Source of the DNA: Winogradskyella endarachnes
Lineage (GTDB): Bacteria; Bacteroidota; Bacteroidia; Flavobacteriales; Flavobacteriaceae
Assembly (NCBI RefSeq): GCF_009741275.1
Contig: NZ_WOWS01000001.1
Location: 1-64,000, forward strand
DNA: 64,000 nucleotides
Direction of reading: 5' to 3'
Shown in pieces: positions 47,804 to 56,634 of this stretch. Under the pieces are notes generated by a model, which saw nothing but the letters and a program-made list of their open reading frames with translations, was not told the DNA's origin and ran no database searches. Every line of letters starts with the position of its first letter. The stretch's first letter is position 1. The translations under genes were made by a program, and so were the position numbers.

Positions 47804-48715
47804 TTAATTTATCTGAGAATTGATATATGTAACTATATCTTTAAAATCTGTTTTAAAATCGAACCATTCAATTGTTTCATCTTTTCTAAACCAGGTTAGT
47901 TGTCTTTTTGCAAAACGTCTGGTGTTTTTCTTAATTTCTGAAATGGCAAAATTTAAGGTCCAATCACCTTCAAAATATTTAAATAGTTCTTTGTAACCAA
48001 CTGTATTAAGCGCGTTAAGATGCTTATAAGGTATAAGAGACTTTACTTCATCTAACAACCCGTTATCCATCATTAAATCTACCCGCTGATTAATTCTGTC
48101 ATAGATTATAGAACGTTCAGCATTAAGACCAATACTAATTGTTTTAAACTCTCTATTTTTTTCAGGATTAGTAAGAAAAGAAGAGTATGGTTTACCAGTG
48201 CCAATACAAATTTCTAATGCTCTTATAACGCGTTGCGGATTGTCTATTGCAATTGTATTGTAAGTTTCTGAATCTAAGTCTTTAAGCTTGTTTTGTAACT
48301 TGGTTAATCCGTTATTTTCTAATTCTTCATTTAGTTGTGTTCTTATTTCGTCATCAACTGCTGGGAAATAATCTAAACCTTTAGTAACGGCTTTAACATA
48401 TAAACCAGAGCCACCAACCATTATGGCTATAGGATTTTTTTTATGTAGTTGTTTAAGTTCTGAAATGGCATCTCGTTCAAAATCACCGACGTTATAATAA
48501 TCTTCAATAGATTTATTTTGAATAAAATGATGTGGTGCAGCATTTAATTCTTCTTTAAACGGTACAGCTGTACCAATAGACATTTCTTTATAAAACTGAC
48601 GAGAATCTGCTGAAATTATTTCGGTATTAAAATGTTGAGCAAGTTTTATACTCAATGCCGTTTTACCAATTGCTGTAGGACCAACAATAGAAATGAGAAT
48701 TTTTTTATTAATCAT
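47804..48715 (-). CDS. miaA: tRNA dimethylallyltransferase MiaA
   Basis: MiaA adds a dimethylallyl group to A37 of tRNAs that read codons starting with U. The 303-residue protein has the P-loop IVGPTAIGKTALSIKLA, EIISADSRQFYKEMSIGTA, HHFIQNKSIEDYYNVGDFE, MVGGSGLYVKAVTKGLD, NPQRVIRALEI and the end TRRFAKRQLTWFRKDE. I chose ATG 48715: the longer frame to 48757 lies in the upstream ion-channel gene. It overlaps that gene by 8 bases. Confidence 0.97.
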   Translation of the reverse strand: MINKKILISIVGPTAIGKTALSIKLAQHFNTEIISADSRQFYKEMSIGTAVPFKEELNAAPHHFIQNKSIEDYYNVGDFERDAISELKQLHKKNPIAIMVGGSGLYVKAVTKGLDYFPAVDDEIRTQLNEELENNGLTKLQNKLKDLDSETYNTIAIDNPQRVIRALEICIGTGKPYSSFLTNPEKNREFKTISIGLNAERSIIYDRINQRVDLMMDNGLLDEVKSLIPYKHLNALNTVGYKELFKYFEGDWTLNFAISEIKKNTRRFAKRQLTWFRKDETIEWFDFKTDFKDIVTYINSQIN

Positions 48716-49583
48716 GATGCATTTTATGTCCACAATTATGACAATACTCGGCACCATCTTGATGCGTAGTGTTTAAACAATTAATACAACACTGAGAATT
48801 AAGATGTAATTTTTGTTCTGTTGAATAAGACTCATTATTGTTATTACTTTCATTAGATTTAGAACTGCTTTTTGCGTATTCTGCAGATACAATGCCTGTT
48901 GGAACTGCAATAATACCATAACCTAAAATCATAATAATAGTAGTAATAAATTGTCCTAAAGGTGTTTGCGGTGCGATATCGCCAAAGCCTACCGTGGTAA
49001 GTGTTACAATACACCAATAAACACTTTTAGGAATATTTGTAAAGCCATTAGCTTCGCCTTCTACTAAATACATAATGGTACCAAACACAACAGATGAAAC
49101 CATAACAGCAAATAAGAAGACTAAAATTTTTACACGACTCGCAATAATAGAATCTTTTAACTGGTTAGACGCACCTAAATAGCGCGCTAACTTTAAAATT
49201 CTAAAAACTCTAAGCAATCTCAATGCTCGCAAAGTAACTAACGCTTGGGCACCACCAAAAAAGAAAGTGAGATACATTGGTATGGTAGAAAGAAAATCAA
49301 TAACACCAAAAAAACTAAATAGATATTTAAATGGTTTTTTTACAGTAATGATTCGTAATATAAATTCTATTGAAAATAAGATGGTAACAATCCATTCACA
49401 GAAATAAAGAAAATCATGATATTTATTATCAATGCTAGAAACGCTTTCGAGCATTACTAAAACAATACTTATTAAAATGAAAAATAAAAGTAAGACATCA
49501 AATAATTTTCCTGAAGGTGTATCTGCTTCATAGATTATTTCATGGAGTTTAGTTTTCCAGTTATGTTTTTGATTTGATTCCAA
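48708..49583 (-). CDS. Voltage-gated-type potassium channel with zinc-ribbon tail
   Basis: The 291-residue protein has six membrane helices. An S4-like helix carries regularly spaced arginines (VTLRALRLLRVFRILKLARY, about residues 118-137), and the selectivity filter is LTTVGFGDIAP (about residue 195), as in Kv-type potassium channels. After the last helix lies a soluble tail with two Cys pairs, CCINC and CHNCG, that should bind zinc. It overlaps miaA by 8 bases. Ion selectivity for K+ is inferred from the filter. Confidence 0.9.
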   Translation of the reverse strand: MESNQKHNWKTKLHEIIYEADTPSGKLFDVLLLFFILISIVLVMLESVSSIDNKYHDFLYFCEWIVTILFSIEFILRIITVKKPFKYLFSFFGVIDFLSTIPMYLTFFFGGAQALVTLRALRLLRVFRILKLARYLGASNQLKDSIIASRVKILVFLFAVMVSSVVFGTIMYLVEGEANGFTNIPKSVYWCIVTLTTVGFGDIAPQTPLGQFITTIIMILGYGIIAVPTGIVSAEYAKSSSKSNESNNNNESYSTEQKLHLNSQCCINCLNTTHQDGAEYCHNCGHKMHHD

Positions 49584-49607
49584 GGTATAAAAATACGAAA
49601 AGTAAAA

Positions 49608-51554
49608 TTATTGTTTTTCTAATACAATAACGGAGTTGTTTTGAAGCTCTACTACTTTATCCATAAACAGTTTTAAATAAGGATAATAATCTGGTGCATA
49701 GATAGGTAAATTAAACTTAACTTTAAAATAAACAATTATCGTATTATCTTTTTGTTCTAAATTAAAAATAACACTACCTGCGCTATTTGGTAAAGAGTAG
49801 TTGATTTTTTCTGGGATTTCTAGTATTTTAAATCCCTCATCTATTTTAATTTGCATATTGTAACTATAGATATCTTTATATCCAAAATCAATAGGATATG
49901 ATCGTTCTTGTAATTTAAAAGGATTTTCTTCAAAGAACTTAATTATAAATGGATTTAAGTAAATCTTATCTCCAATAAACTCTGGCTCTATAGTTATATT
50001 GTAGGTTTCTGAAAAATTAGATTTACTGGTTTTAAAATCTATGACTTCATGATCTTCAATAGTAATTTCGGTTAAATCATTTATTTTATCGTTTAAATAA
50101 CTTGTAGGGTTTTCATCATAGTCTTGTTTTGGCTGATGAGAATGATAGCCAGTATATCTGCTTTGCACTCTCCCTGTAAACTCATTGTCTAAAGACGAAT
50201 TTATTTCTACTCTATGGGTTTGGCTAGAGTACGGTTTAACCTCAATATCTTCCCAATAACTACCAATTTCAAAGTCTATTAGTCGTCCATATTGATTAAG
50301 TGCTCTAAAGGGTAGTTCTCCAAAGGTATGATACTTATTTGTTGCATCTATAAAGTAATTTTTCTGATCTATTGTTGTTTTTAAAATGAGGTAATTAAAG
50401 TCTGTAAGAACAGGATAAATTTTGGTGGCAAAGCCATTTCCTCTTGTAGACATTAAAACCGGAAAGGTCTCAATTCCTTGGCTAGTAAGTAAGTTTTCTA
50501 ATAACATATTAATTTCAAATACACTGCCTACTTTTTCTTTTATTAAATTTTTTACAGAAACATCATAGCGTTCAGTTTTCCTATTCCAAATGTAGTTGTC
50601 TAAAACAAATTGATAAATAGCTTTTGCTTTTTTTAGTTGATCTGTAATAGAAGTTATAGACATTGGTAATACATCTTTTACAAGGCTATTTTTACTTAAT
50701 TGTTTACCGAAATCTGGGTCAACTTTTAATTCTTTATCAGCATCTTTCCAAGTTTTGGTTATTTTATCAATTCTACCATCAAAGCCATTAAAAACACTTA
50801 ATTCATATTCTATTCTAGAGGTGTAATTAAGAGAAGTGGTTGTATAATCTTCGGGTTTATATGCAGGTATATTTTCCATTACATATTTAGAAACACCACA
50901 ATCTGCACTTGCGCCACGACCTGTTTCTAAACAATGTTTCTCTAAACTCGTTTTGTGATCTGTAAACGGAATACTTCCTACCAATTTGATATGATAGATA
51001 TAATTACCAGGAATACTAGTATTATATTCACTGTATAAAACAGGATCTTGCCCCTGAAAATACCATGGTTGGTATTTTGCCATAAAACGTGATTGCTTTT
51101 CATAACTAACAGTGATAATACTGCCTACTTTTACATTTGGTAAAACAAACTTAACACGTGTAAATTTTTCATTTTCTTCTCTAAAAACGGCTTTTTCTGT
51201 TAAATGGGTTTTTACAATTTTACCATTTTCTAAATTGTATGTTGTGCCCTTTATGTCTTCAATTTTTTCTTCAGTAGATTTTCCTTTGTAAAGGATAATT
51301 TCAAATTCACCTCTGTCAATACCTTCGGGTTTCAATATTTTTATTTTTTGCTTAAACTGAGAATTTAACCAAAATGTTTTTTTGTTTACAAAGCTATTTC
51401 CATAGTCGTAAATTACCAAAGCATTGGCTGTAGAATCTTTAGAATACGTTGTTGCTTGGAGTTCACTTTTTCTAATTAACATATCTGCTACGTAGCTTTG
51501 TGAAAAACTAAAAAATGAACTAATTAAAGCTATAATTAGTATATGGTGTTTCAT
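49608..51554 (-). CDS. DUF3857 domain-containing exported protein
   Basis: The 648-residue protein has a signal peptide (about 1-18, SFFSFSQ), a DUF3857 N-terminal beta-domain (about 50-240; FEIILYKGKSTEEK and VRFKLPN-like KFVLPNVKVGSIITVSYEKQ), and then a transglutaminase-like region (about 270-400; AIYQFVLDNYIWNRKTERYD and NMLLENLLTSQGIETFPVLM). The catalytic Cys usual in transglutaminases is not evident, so it may be inactive as an enzyme. It is a Bacteroidota periplasmic protein of unknown role. Its start shares one base with the stop of the exonuclease gene. Confidence 0.85.
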   Translation of the reverse strand: MKHHILIIALISSFFSFSQSYVADMLIRKSELQATTYSKDSTANALVIYDYGNSFVNKKTFWLNSQFKQKIKILKPEGIDRGEFEIILYKGKSTEEKIEDIKGTTYNLENGKIVKTHLTEKAVFREENEKFTRVKFVLPNVKVGSIITVSYEKQSRFMAKYQPWYFQGQDPVLYSEYNTSIPGNYIYHIKLVGSIPFTDHKTSLEKHCLETGRGASADCGVSKYVMENIPAYKPEDYTTTSLNYTSRIEYELSVFNGFDGRIDKITKTWKDADKELKVDPDFGKQLSKNSLVKDVLPMSITSITDQLKKAKAIYQFVLDNYIWNRKTERYDVSVKNLIKEKVGSVFEINMLLENLLTSQGIETFPVLMSTRGNGFATKIYPVLTDFNYLILKTTIDQKNYFIDATNKYHTFGELPFRALNQYGRLIDFEIGSYWEDIEVKPYSSQTHRVEINSSLDNEFTGRVQSRYTGYHSHQPKQDYDENPTSYLNDKINDLTEITIEDHEVIDFKTSKSNFSETYNITIEPEFIGDKIYLNPFIIKFFEENPFKLQERSYPIDFGYKDIYSYNMQIKIDEGFKILEIPEKINYSLPNSAGSVIFNLEQKDNTIIVYFKVKFNLPIYAPDYYPYLKLFMDKVVELQNNSVIVLEKQ

Positions 51555-52924
51555 TAGTTTTTATATAAATCGATTACTTTTAAACGTTTATTTCTTCTAA
51601 GATAACTTTGAATAATATGTTGAGAATCTCTATCATTTTGCATTGGTGTAATAACAGATTTTAAAATTTTGCTATTATTTATTTGAAGGTTTAGGTTAAA
51701 GTATCCCATACCTTTAAAAATCCCATTTTCAATTAAGAATACTACCTTTTCGCTTATTTCTCTTCCTTTATCTATAATAAGCATGTTTTTATTATCGTAA
51801 CTATATTTATCCTTTAGCTGCTCTATACGTTTGTTATAGTCTTCGGCAGACTCTTTGTTAATGCATGCACCTTCACATTCTTTAACTTCATATTTAAAGC
51901 AACTAGTTTTGGTATTATATAAACCTGTAAGTTTTTGGCATAAATTATAATCTTCAACCGCTTTAAACAAAAAATGTTTACCACTAGCTCTGGTTGTAAA
52001 CGTGGTAATTGGTGCATCGTCGCGGTCCGATTTATCTATTTGTAAATTAATATAACCTTTACTATCTGTAAAAGCATACAGTGCATGTGTAAAAATACTT
52101 CTACGCAAAGCTCTATTAAAAATAGGCTTATTCTTTTTTATTTCTGCGCTTTCTTTAAGTAATGCAGCCAATTCGCTTCCCGTTTTTTCATAAGTTACTG
52201 TACTCACTAACTTCTGAATTTTCTTAGATTTAGAATTAGTTCCAGTAAAATGCTGAATAATCCGTTTTCTTATATTCTTGCTCTTACCAATATATATAAT
52301 TTCACCATCTGCATTATGTATGTAATAAACACCTGTGTCTGATGGCATTTCATCTACTATATTGTTAAGATTTGGAGCCATTTTAGATTTCTGTTCTATT
52401 TTAACAGCATCTTTAATTATAGTTTTGTCCAAATCTTTGTTCAACAACATTTTAAATAGCTTTACAGTAGCTAAAGCATCACCACTTGCTCTATGTCTAT
52501 CACTCATTGGTATACCAAGAGCCTTTGTTAATTTACCCAAACTGTAAGATTCCATATCAGGAATCAATTGTTTAGATAATTCAACCGTACAAATGGTTTT
52601 CCGTTTGTATGTAAAGCCTAAACGTTTAAATTCGGTTTTAAGAATTCTATAGTCAAAAGCAGAATTATGAGCGACTATAATACAATCTTCTGTAATTTCT
52701 ACAATACGTTTGGCAACTTCGTAAAATTTAGGCGCATTTCTAAGCATATTAGAATTTATGCCAGTAAGATTAACCACAAAAGGTTGAATTTCGCGTTGCG
52801 GATTAATTAAAGAAATAAATTGGTCTGTTATTTCATGACCATTATAACGATAAATCGCAATTTCTGTGATACCTTCTTCATTGAACTTTCCACCAGTGGT
52901 TTCTATGTCTACAATTGCGTATAT
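51554..52924 (-). CDS. DnaQ-like exonuclease fused to a GIY-YIG nuclease domain, apparent ATA start
   Basis: The gene encodes about 456 residues. The N-terminal DEDDh exonuclease domain has YAIVDIETTGGKFNEEG (Asp6, Glu8), AHNSAFDYRIL and RHRASGDALAT. After a linker comes a GIY-YIG domain (TGVYYIHNADGEIIYIGKS) with a UvrC-like part that follows. Homologues start MYAIVDIETTGG; here the matching first codon is ATA (52922-52924), and the frame has a stop 10 codons upstream with no ATG, GTG or TTG between. The next normal start (GTG 52777) would remove the first catalytic motif. Either ATA serves as start or the gene is damaged at its start. It likely acts in DNA repair or proofreading. Confidence 0.8.
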   Translation of the reverse strand: MYAIVDIETTGGKFNEEGITEIAIYRYNGHEITDQFISLINPQREIQPFVVNLTGINSNMLRNAPKFYEVAKRIVEITEDCIIVAHNSAFDYRILKTEFKRLGFTYKRKTICTVELSKQLIPDMESYSLGKLTKALGIPMSDRHRASGDALATVKLFKMLLNKDLDKTIIKDAVKIEQKSKMAPNLNNIVDEMPSDTGVYYIHNADGEIIYIGKSKNIRKRIIQHFTGTNSKSKKIQKLVSTVTYEKTGSELAALLKESAEIKKNKPIFNRALRRSIFTHALYAFTDSKGYINLQIDKSDRDDAPITTFTTRASGKHFLFKAVEDYNLCQKLTGLYNTKTSCFKYEVKECEGACINKESAEDYNKRIEQLKDKYSYDNKNMLIIDKGREISEKVVFLIENGIFKGMGYFNLNLQINNSKILKSVITPMQNDRDSQHIIQSYLRRNKRLKVIDLYKN

Positions 52925-52982
52925 AGTGTTAGGGTATTTGGAGTTTTTAAGTTAGTTGTATGTACTGAAACTATAATAGCAA

Positions 52983-53645
52983 CTAAATATTGTAATTTCT
53001 TACACCAAATATACTACTTCCTACGCGAATCATAGTACTTCCGCAGTTAATTGCTAACTGATAATCTCCACTCATTCCCATGCTTTTAATTTTTAAATCT
53101 GGATTGAAGTTTTTAAGGTCTGAAAACGTGTTGTTTAGAAATTTAAATTCTTGTTCAACCTGTTTCATATTATCGGTAAAAGTGGCCATTCCCATTAGGC
53201 CAACAACTTTTATGTTTTTTAATTCTGAAAATTCCTCAGATTGAAGTAACTGAGAAGCATCATTTACAGACATCCCAAATTTGCTATCTTCTTCAGCAAT
53301 TTTAATTTGAAGTAAACAATCTATGGTTCTATCGTATTTTTTGGCTTGTTTGTTTATTTCTTTTAATAGTTTAAAACTGTCTACACCATGTATTAAATTT
53401 ACAAACTCAGCCATATATTTAACTTTATTTCGCTGCACATGACCAATCATATGCCACTCAATATCTTTGGGCATTTCTGCATGTTTGTCTGCCATTTCTT
53501 GAATTTTGTTTTCTCCAAAAATACGCTGACCAGCATTGTAGGCTTCCATTAGGTCTGAAACAGGTTTTGTTTTAGAAACAGCAACCAAGGTTACATGTTC
53601 TGGAATGGTTGATTTTATTTGCTGAAGGTTTTGTTCTATGCTCAT
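52983..53645 (-). CDS. YggS family PLP-binding protein
   Basis: The 220-residue protein has the PLP-binding Lys25 in VAVSKTKPVSD, then GENKIQEMADKH, WHMIGHVQRNKVKYMAEFV, VVGLMGMATFTDN and the late phosphate-binding region SMGMSGDYQLAINCGSTMIRVG. YggS proteins keep pyridoxal phosphate balanced in the cell and have no known catalytic reaction. I chose ATG 53645; a longer frame to 53726 would enter the upstream gene. It lies 55 bases after DUF1015. Confidence 0.95.
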   Translation of the reverse strand: MSIEQNLQQIKSTIPEHVTLVAVSKTKPVSDLMEAYNAGQRIFGENKIQEMADKHAEMPKDIEWHMIGHVQRNKVKYMAEFVNLIHGVDSFKLLKEINKQAKKYDRTIDCLLQIKIAEEDSKFGMSVNDASQLLQSEEFSELKNIKVVGLMGMATFTDNMKQVEQEFKFLNNTFSDLKNFNPDLKIKSMGMSGDYQLAINCGSTMIRVGSSIFGVRNYNI

Positions 53646-53700
53646 TAATCTGCTTGCTTTTATTTTAACGCTGTTTAAAGATTTAGAAATGCAAAAGTAT

Positions 53701-54939
53701 TTAATACTCATAAATAGTAATAGCACTTCGTAATTTAGGTAAAATATAAGTACTTTTTGGTGGCATGGTTAAACCTTCGTCTGCAATTTGTTTCATTTGT
53801 TCAACATTTGAAGGACACATACCAAAACCAACTTTAAATTCGCCACTATCTACGCTACTTTTAATGGTAATCATTTCGTGTTTACCGTTAACATAAGAAA
53901 TCCGATTATTTTGTCGTAAATCTTCAATGCCCAAAATAGGTTGCAATATAGTTTTGTACAATAATTGTGCATCTAATTCATCTAATGCTGTTTTAAAGTC
54001 GTAGCTTGTTTTTCTTAAATATAATGAATAAAATTCGCCATCTAAATACATACTAAAATGATGTGGTTTTGATGGGTTATAAGGCATTATGCCTCTGTTT
54101 TCAATACGATAAAAAGTATCTAGCTTTATTAAAAATTCTTCTTTTGTTAAACCGTTTAAATCTTTGATGAGTCTATTAAATTCGTGAATTACTAAATCCG
54201 ATTCCGGAATTAAATAAGACATAAAATAGTTGTAAGACTCGCTACCATTATGGTTTGGGTTTTTCGCCTTTTCATCTTTATAAAGTAAATAAGAGGATGA
54301 CGATCTATGATGGCCATCTGCAATATAAACCGTATCCATTTTACTAAATTCTGTTTGAATTGTAGCAATGGTTTCTTCATCATCTACTTTCCATAAATAA
54401 TGTGTGTCTCTATAGGTCATAGTAAACTCAAATTCCGCATACGTTTTTTGAGTTTCAGTTATTATATCAGCAATAACGCAATTATCAGGATAGGTAAGTA
54501 GCACAGGTTCTGCATTAAAACCTACAGTTTGTAAATATTTTTTAAAGGTTTCTTCGCGTTTTGCTATGGTGTCTTCGTGTTTTTTAATGAAGTTTTTTTC
54601 ATAATCCTCGGCACTTGTTGCAGCAATGATGCCACAAAATTCTTGACCTTGTCTATTTACAATTTTATAAACATAGAAAGAAGGCTTTTCATCTTGTACA
54701 AAAACACCATCTTCCTTAAATTCTAAATATCTATTTCTTACAAGTTTATAGCGTTCTTCGCCAGTTACTTCTTGGGCATATTTATAACCAGGATTTATAA
54801 CATGAAGAAAACTATATGGATTATAAGCCATACGAGATTCGCGTTCATCTAAAGTATAACTTTGATAAGGTCGTGAGGCCACAAGACCAACAATAGCTCT
54901 GGTTGGTTTTACAGCTTTAAACGGAATAATATTTACCAC
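53701..54939 (-). CDS. DUF1015 domain-containing protein
   Basis: The 412-residue cytoplasmic protein begins IIPFKAVKPTRAIVGLVASR and has the family stretches YNPYSFLHVINPG, YIADGHHRSSSSYLLY, MSYLIPESDLVIHEFNRL, and the end FGMCPSNVEQMKQIADEG followed by PPKSTYILPKLRS. The start is GTG at 54939. The GHHR motif is strongly conserved but the function is unknown. It is the third gene of the hydroxyacyl-CoA dehydrogenase, M23, DUF1015, yggS series and begins 1 base after the M23 stop. Confidence 0.92.
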   Translation of the reverse strand: MVNIIPFKAVKPTRAIVGLVASRPYQSYTLDERESRMAYNPYSFLHVINPGYKYAQEVTGEERYKLVRNRYLEFKEDGVFVQDEKPSFYVYKIVNRQGQEFCGIIAATSAEDYEKNFIKKHEDTIAKREETFKKYLQTVGFNAEPVLLTYPDNCVIADIITETQKTYAEFEFTMTYRDTHYLWKVDDEETIATIQTEFSKMDTVYIADGHHRSSSSYLLYKDEKAKNPNHNGSESYNYFMSYLIPESDLVIHEFNRLIKDLNGLTKEEFLIKLDTFYRIENRGIMPYNPSKPHHFSMYLDGEFYSLYLRKTSYDFKTALDELDAQLLYKTILQPILGIEDLRQNNRISYVNGKHEMITIKSSVDSGEFKVGFGMCPSNVEQMKQIADEGLTMPPKSTYILPKLRSAITIYEY

Positions 54940-54940
54940 T

Positions 54941-55585
54941 CTAGTTTCTGTTTTTATTAATAAATTCGGTAGGATTTAAATAACCAGTAGTATCCTTAGA
55001 ATAACCTCCTCCAATATCTAAATCTACGTCATTTCTAATTTCAAAATGAAGGTGTGCAAAATATGTACCGTTACAATTACCTATTGTTGCAATTTGTTCT
55101 CCTTTTTTAATAAGTCTATCTGATTTTACTAGAATAGAGTCGCAATGCGCATAAAGAGATTCGTATAATTTATTATTATGTAAATGAACTATTCTTACTA
55201 CATTTCCCCAACCTCCTTTATAGTCTTTAGCTTCACTTATATATCCATTTGCTATGGCATAAATTGGGTCGCCTAAATCTGAATTTCCACCACCAACACC
55301 ATTCCAATCGTCGCCTAAATGGTTGTTTTCTTGAAACTTTTGAGCGTTATAATAACCACTTCCATTGGGTTTACCAACAGGGAAATCAAAACCATTTGAT
55401 ATGAAAGAAGAATCCTTTTCTATTAGTGATTTATAATCTTTCTGTAAATCGATTTCTGATGTTAAATCATTAAGTTCCTCTGAGACATTGACATCAATAT
55501 AGCTATTTGGTGTATTGCTCGTTTTATTATTACAAGAAATAAGTAAAATGTAGAAAAGACAGTATATTATTTGATATTTTATCAT
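54941..55585 (-). CDS. M23 family metallopeptidase, lipoprotein
   Basis: The 214-residue protein has a lipoprotein signal (FYILLISCNNK, Cys at about residue 17) and an M23 (LytM) domain with the zinc ligands in NHLGDDWNG (His-x3-Asp) and FAHLHFEIR. The Gly-rich stretch GVGGGNSDLGDPIYAIANG is typical. It probably cuts peptide cross-links in peptidoglycan from the outer membrane side. I chose ATG 55585; a TTG two codons earlier is less likely. A six-copy heptamer repeat lies just upstream. Confidence 0.92.
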   Translation of the reverse strand: MIKYQIIYCLFYILLISCNNKTSNTPNSYIDVNVSEELNDLTSEIDLQKDYKSLIEKDSSFISNGFDFPVGKPNGSGYYNAQKFQENNHLGDDWNGVGGGNSDLGDPIYAIANGYISEAKDYKGGWGNVVRIVHLHNNKLYESLYAHCDSILVKSDRLIKKGEQIATIGNCNGTYFAHLHFEIRNDVDLDIGGGYSKDTTGYLNPTEFINKNRN

Positions 55586-55599
55586 TTTCAATTACTTTC

Positions 55600-55641
55600 T
55601 TTACACTTTACACTTTACACTTTACACTTTACACTTTACAC
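55600..55641. repeat. Tandem array of six TTTACAC heptamers
   Basis: Six perfect copies of the 7-base unit TTTACAC lie head to tail, filling nearly all of the gap between the hydroxyacyl-CoA dehydrogenase stop (55645) and the M23 peptidase start (55585). On the minus, transcribed strand the unit is GTGTAAA. The 7-base unit can slip during replication and would change the distance between the two genes. Confidence 0.9.
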
Positions 55642-55644
55642 TTT

Positions 55645-56535
55645 TTACTTTATAAACTGCGTCGCAATTTTCTCAGCCTTTCGACTTTCAGAATAATCGT
55701 AAAAACCTTCTCCGGATTTTACACCTAATTTTCCAGCCATAACCATATTAACAAGTAGAGGGCAAGGTGCATATTTAGGATTCTTGAAACCATCATACAT
55801 CACATTTAAAATAGATAAACAAACATCTAAACCAATAAAATCGGCCAACTGTAATGGACCCATTGGATGTGCCATTCCTAATTTAATAACCGTATCAATT
55901 TCTGCAACACCAGCAACGCCATTGTATAAGGTTTCAATAGATTCGTTAATCATAGGCATTAAAATACGGTTAGCTACAAAGCCAGGATAATCGTTAACCT
56001 CAGTTGGTACTTTACCTAAAGTTTTAGACAGATTCATTATAGTAGAAGTTACATCATTACTTGTACTGTACCCTCTAATGATTTCTACTAATTTCATAAT
56101 TGGTACAGGATTCATAAAGTGCATACCAATAACTTTTTCTGGTCTAGAGGTTGCTGCTGCAATTTGTGTAATAGAAATTGAAGATGTGTTTGTAGCGAGA
56201 ATAGTGTTTTCAGCACAAATAGCGTCTAGTTGCTTAAAAATCTTAAGTTTTAAATCTAGGTTTTCGGTTGCCGCTTCAACGACTAAGTCTACATTTTTTA
56301 CACCATCTTCAGTAGTGGTAAATGTAGAAATGTTTCCTAAAGTTTCAGTTTTTTCAACTTCAGTAATCTTTTCTTTGGCGACCATTCTATCTAAATTTCT
56401 AGAAATGGTATCCATGCCTCGTTTTAAAGACGCTTCACTAATATCTATAAGTTGAACATTAAATCCTGATTGTGCAAATGTGTGTGCAATGCCATTTCCC
56501 ATGGTTCCTGCACCTATAACTGCTATGTTTTTCAT
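55645..56535 (-). CDS. 3-hydroxybutyryl-CoA / 3-hydroxyacyl-CoA dehydrogenase
   Basis: The enzyme oxidises 3-hydroxyacyl-CoA with NAD+ in fatty-acid or butanoate metabolism. The 296-residue protein has the Rossmann start NIAVIGAGTMGNGIAHTFAQ, the region ATNTSSISITQIAAAT, VIGMHFMNPVPIMKLVEII (with the catalytic His) and GFVANRILMPMINESIE, then GPLQLADFIGLDV. I chose ATG 56535. An upstream in-frame extension to 56583 (MLSAVEVGRLGWAFLIM) is the translation of a repeat element, not family sequence. Confidence 0.95.
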   Translation of the reverse strand: MKNIAVIGAGTMGNGIAHTFAQSGFNVQLIDISEASLKRGMDTISRNLDRMVAKEKITEVEKTETLGNISTFTTTEDGVKNVDLVVEAATENLDLKLKIFKQLDAICAENTILATNTSSISITQIAAATSRPEKVIGMHFMNPVPIMKLVEIIRGYSTSNDVTSTIMNLSKTLGKVPTEVNDYPGFVANRILMPMINESIETLYNGVAGVAEIDTVIKLGMAHPMGPLQLADFIGLDVCLSILNVMYDGFKNPKYAPCPLLVNMVMAGKLGVKSGEGFYDYSESRKAEKIATQFIK

Positions 56536-56545
56536 AATTAAAAAA

Positions 56546-56612
56546 GCCCATCCTAACCTTCCTACTTCGACTGCGCTCAGCACAAGCTTTAGGAAGGAAC
56601 TCTTACTTGGGC
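56546..56612. repeat. Nested inverted-repeat element with a Bacteroidota dispersed motif
   Basis: Outer arms GCCCA (56546-56550) and TGGGC (56608-56612) enclose inner arms CCTTCCTA (56557-56564) and TAGGAAGG (56590-56597). In the loop lies CTTCGACTGCGCTCAGCAC (56565-56583), a motif I recall as scattered between genes of many Bacteroidota. Its G+C content is well above the surroundings. Confidence 0.7.
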
Positions 56613-56634
56613 GGAATAAGAAAAGCCACTTTAA

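Noticed and set aside
53646-53726. Longer YggS start at 53726
   Set aside because: It overlaps the DUF1015 gene and adds residues unlike the family; ATG 53645 fits homologues.
55600-55641. CRISPR array
   Set aside because: The six units are 7 bases long with no spacers, and no cas genes lie nearby. It is a simple tandem repeat.
56536-56583. Longer start of the hydroxyacyl-CoA dehydrogenase
   Set aside because: The extra residues are the translation of a repeat element; the Rossmann fold starts right after ATG 56535.
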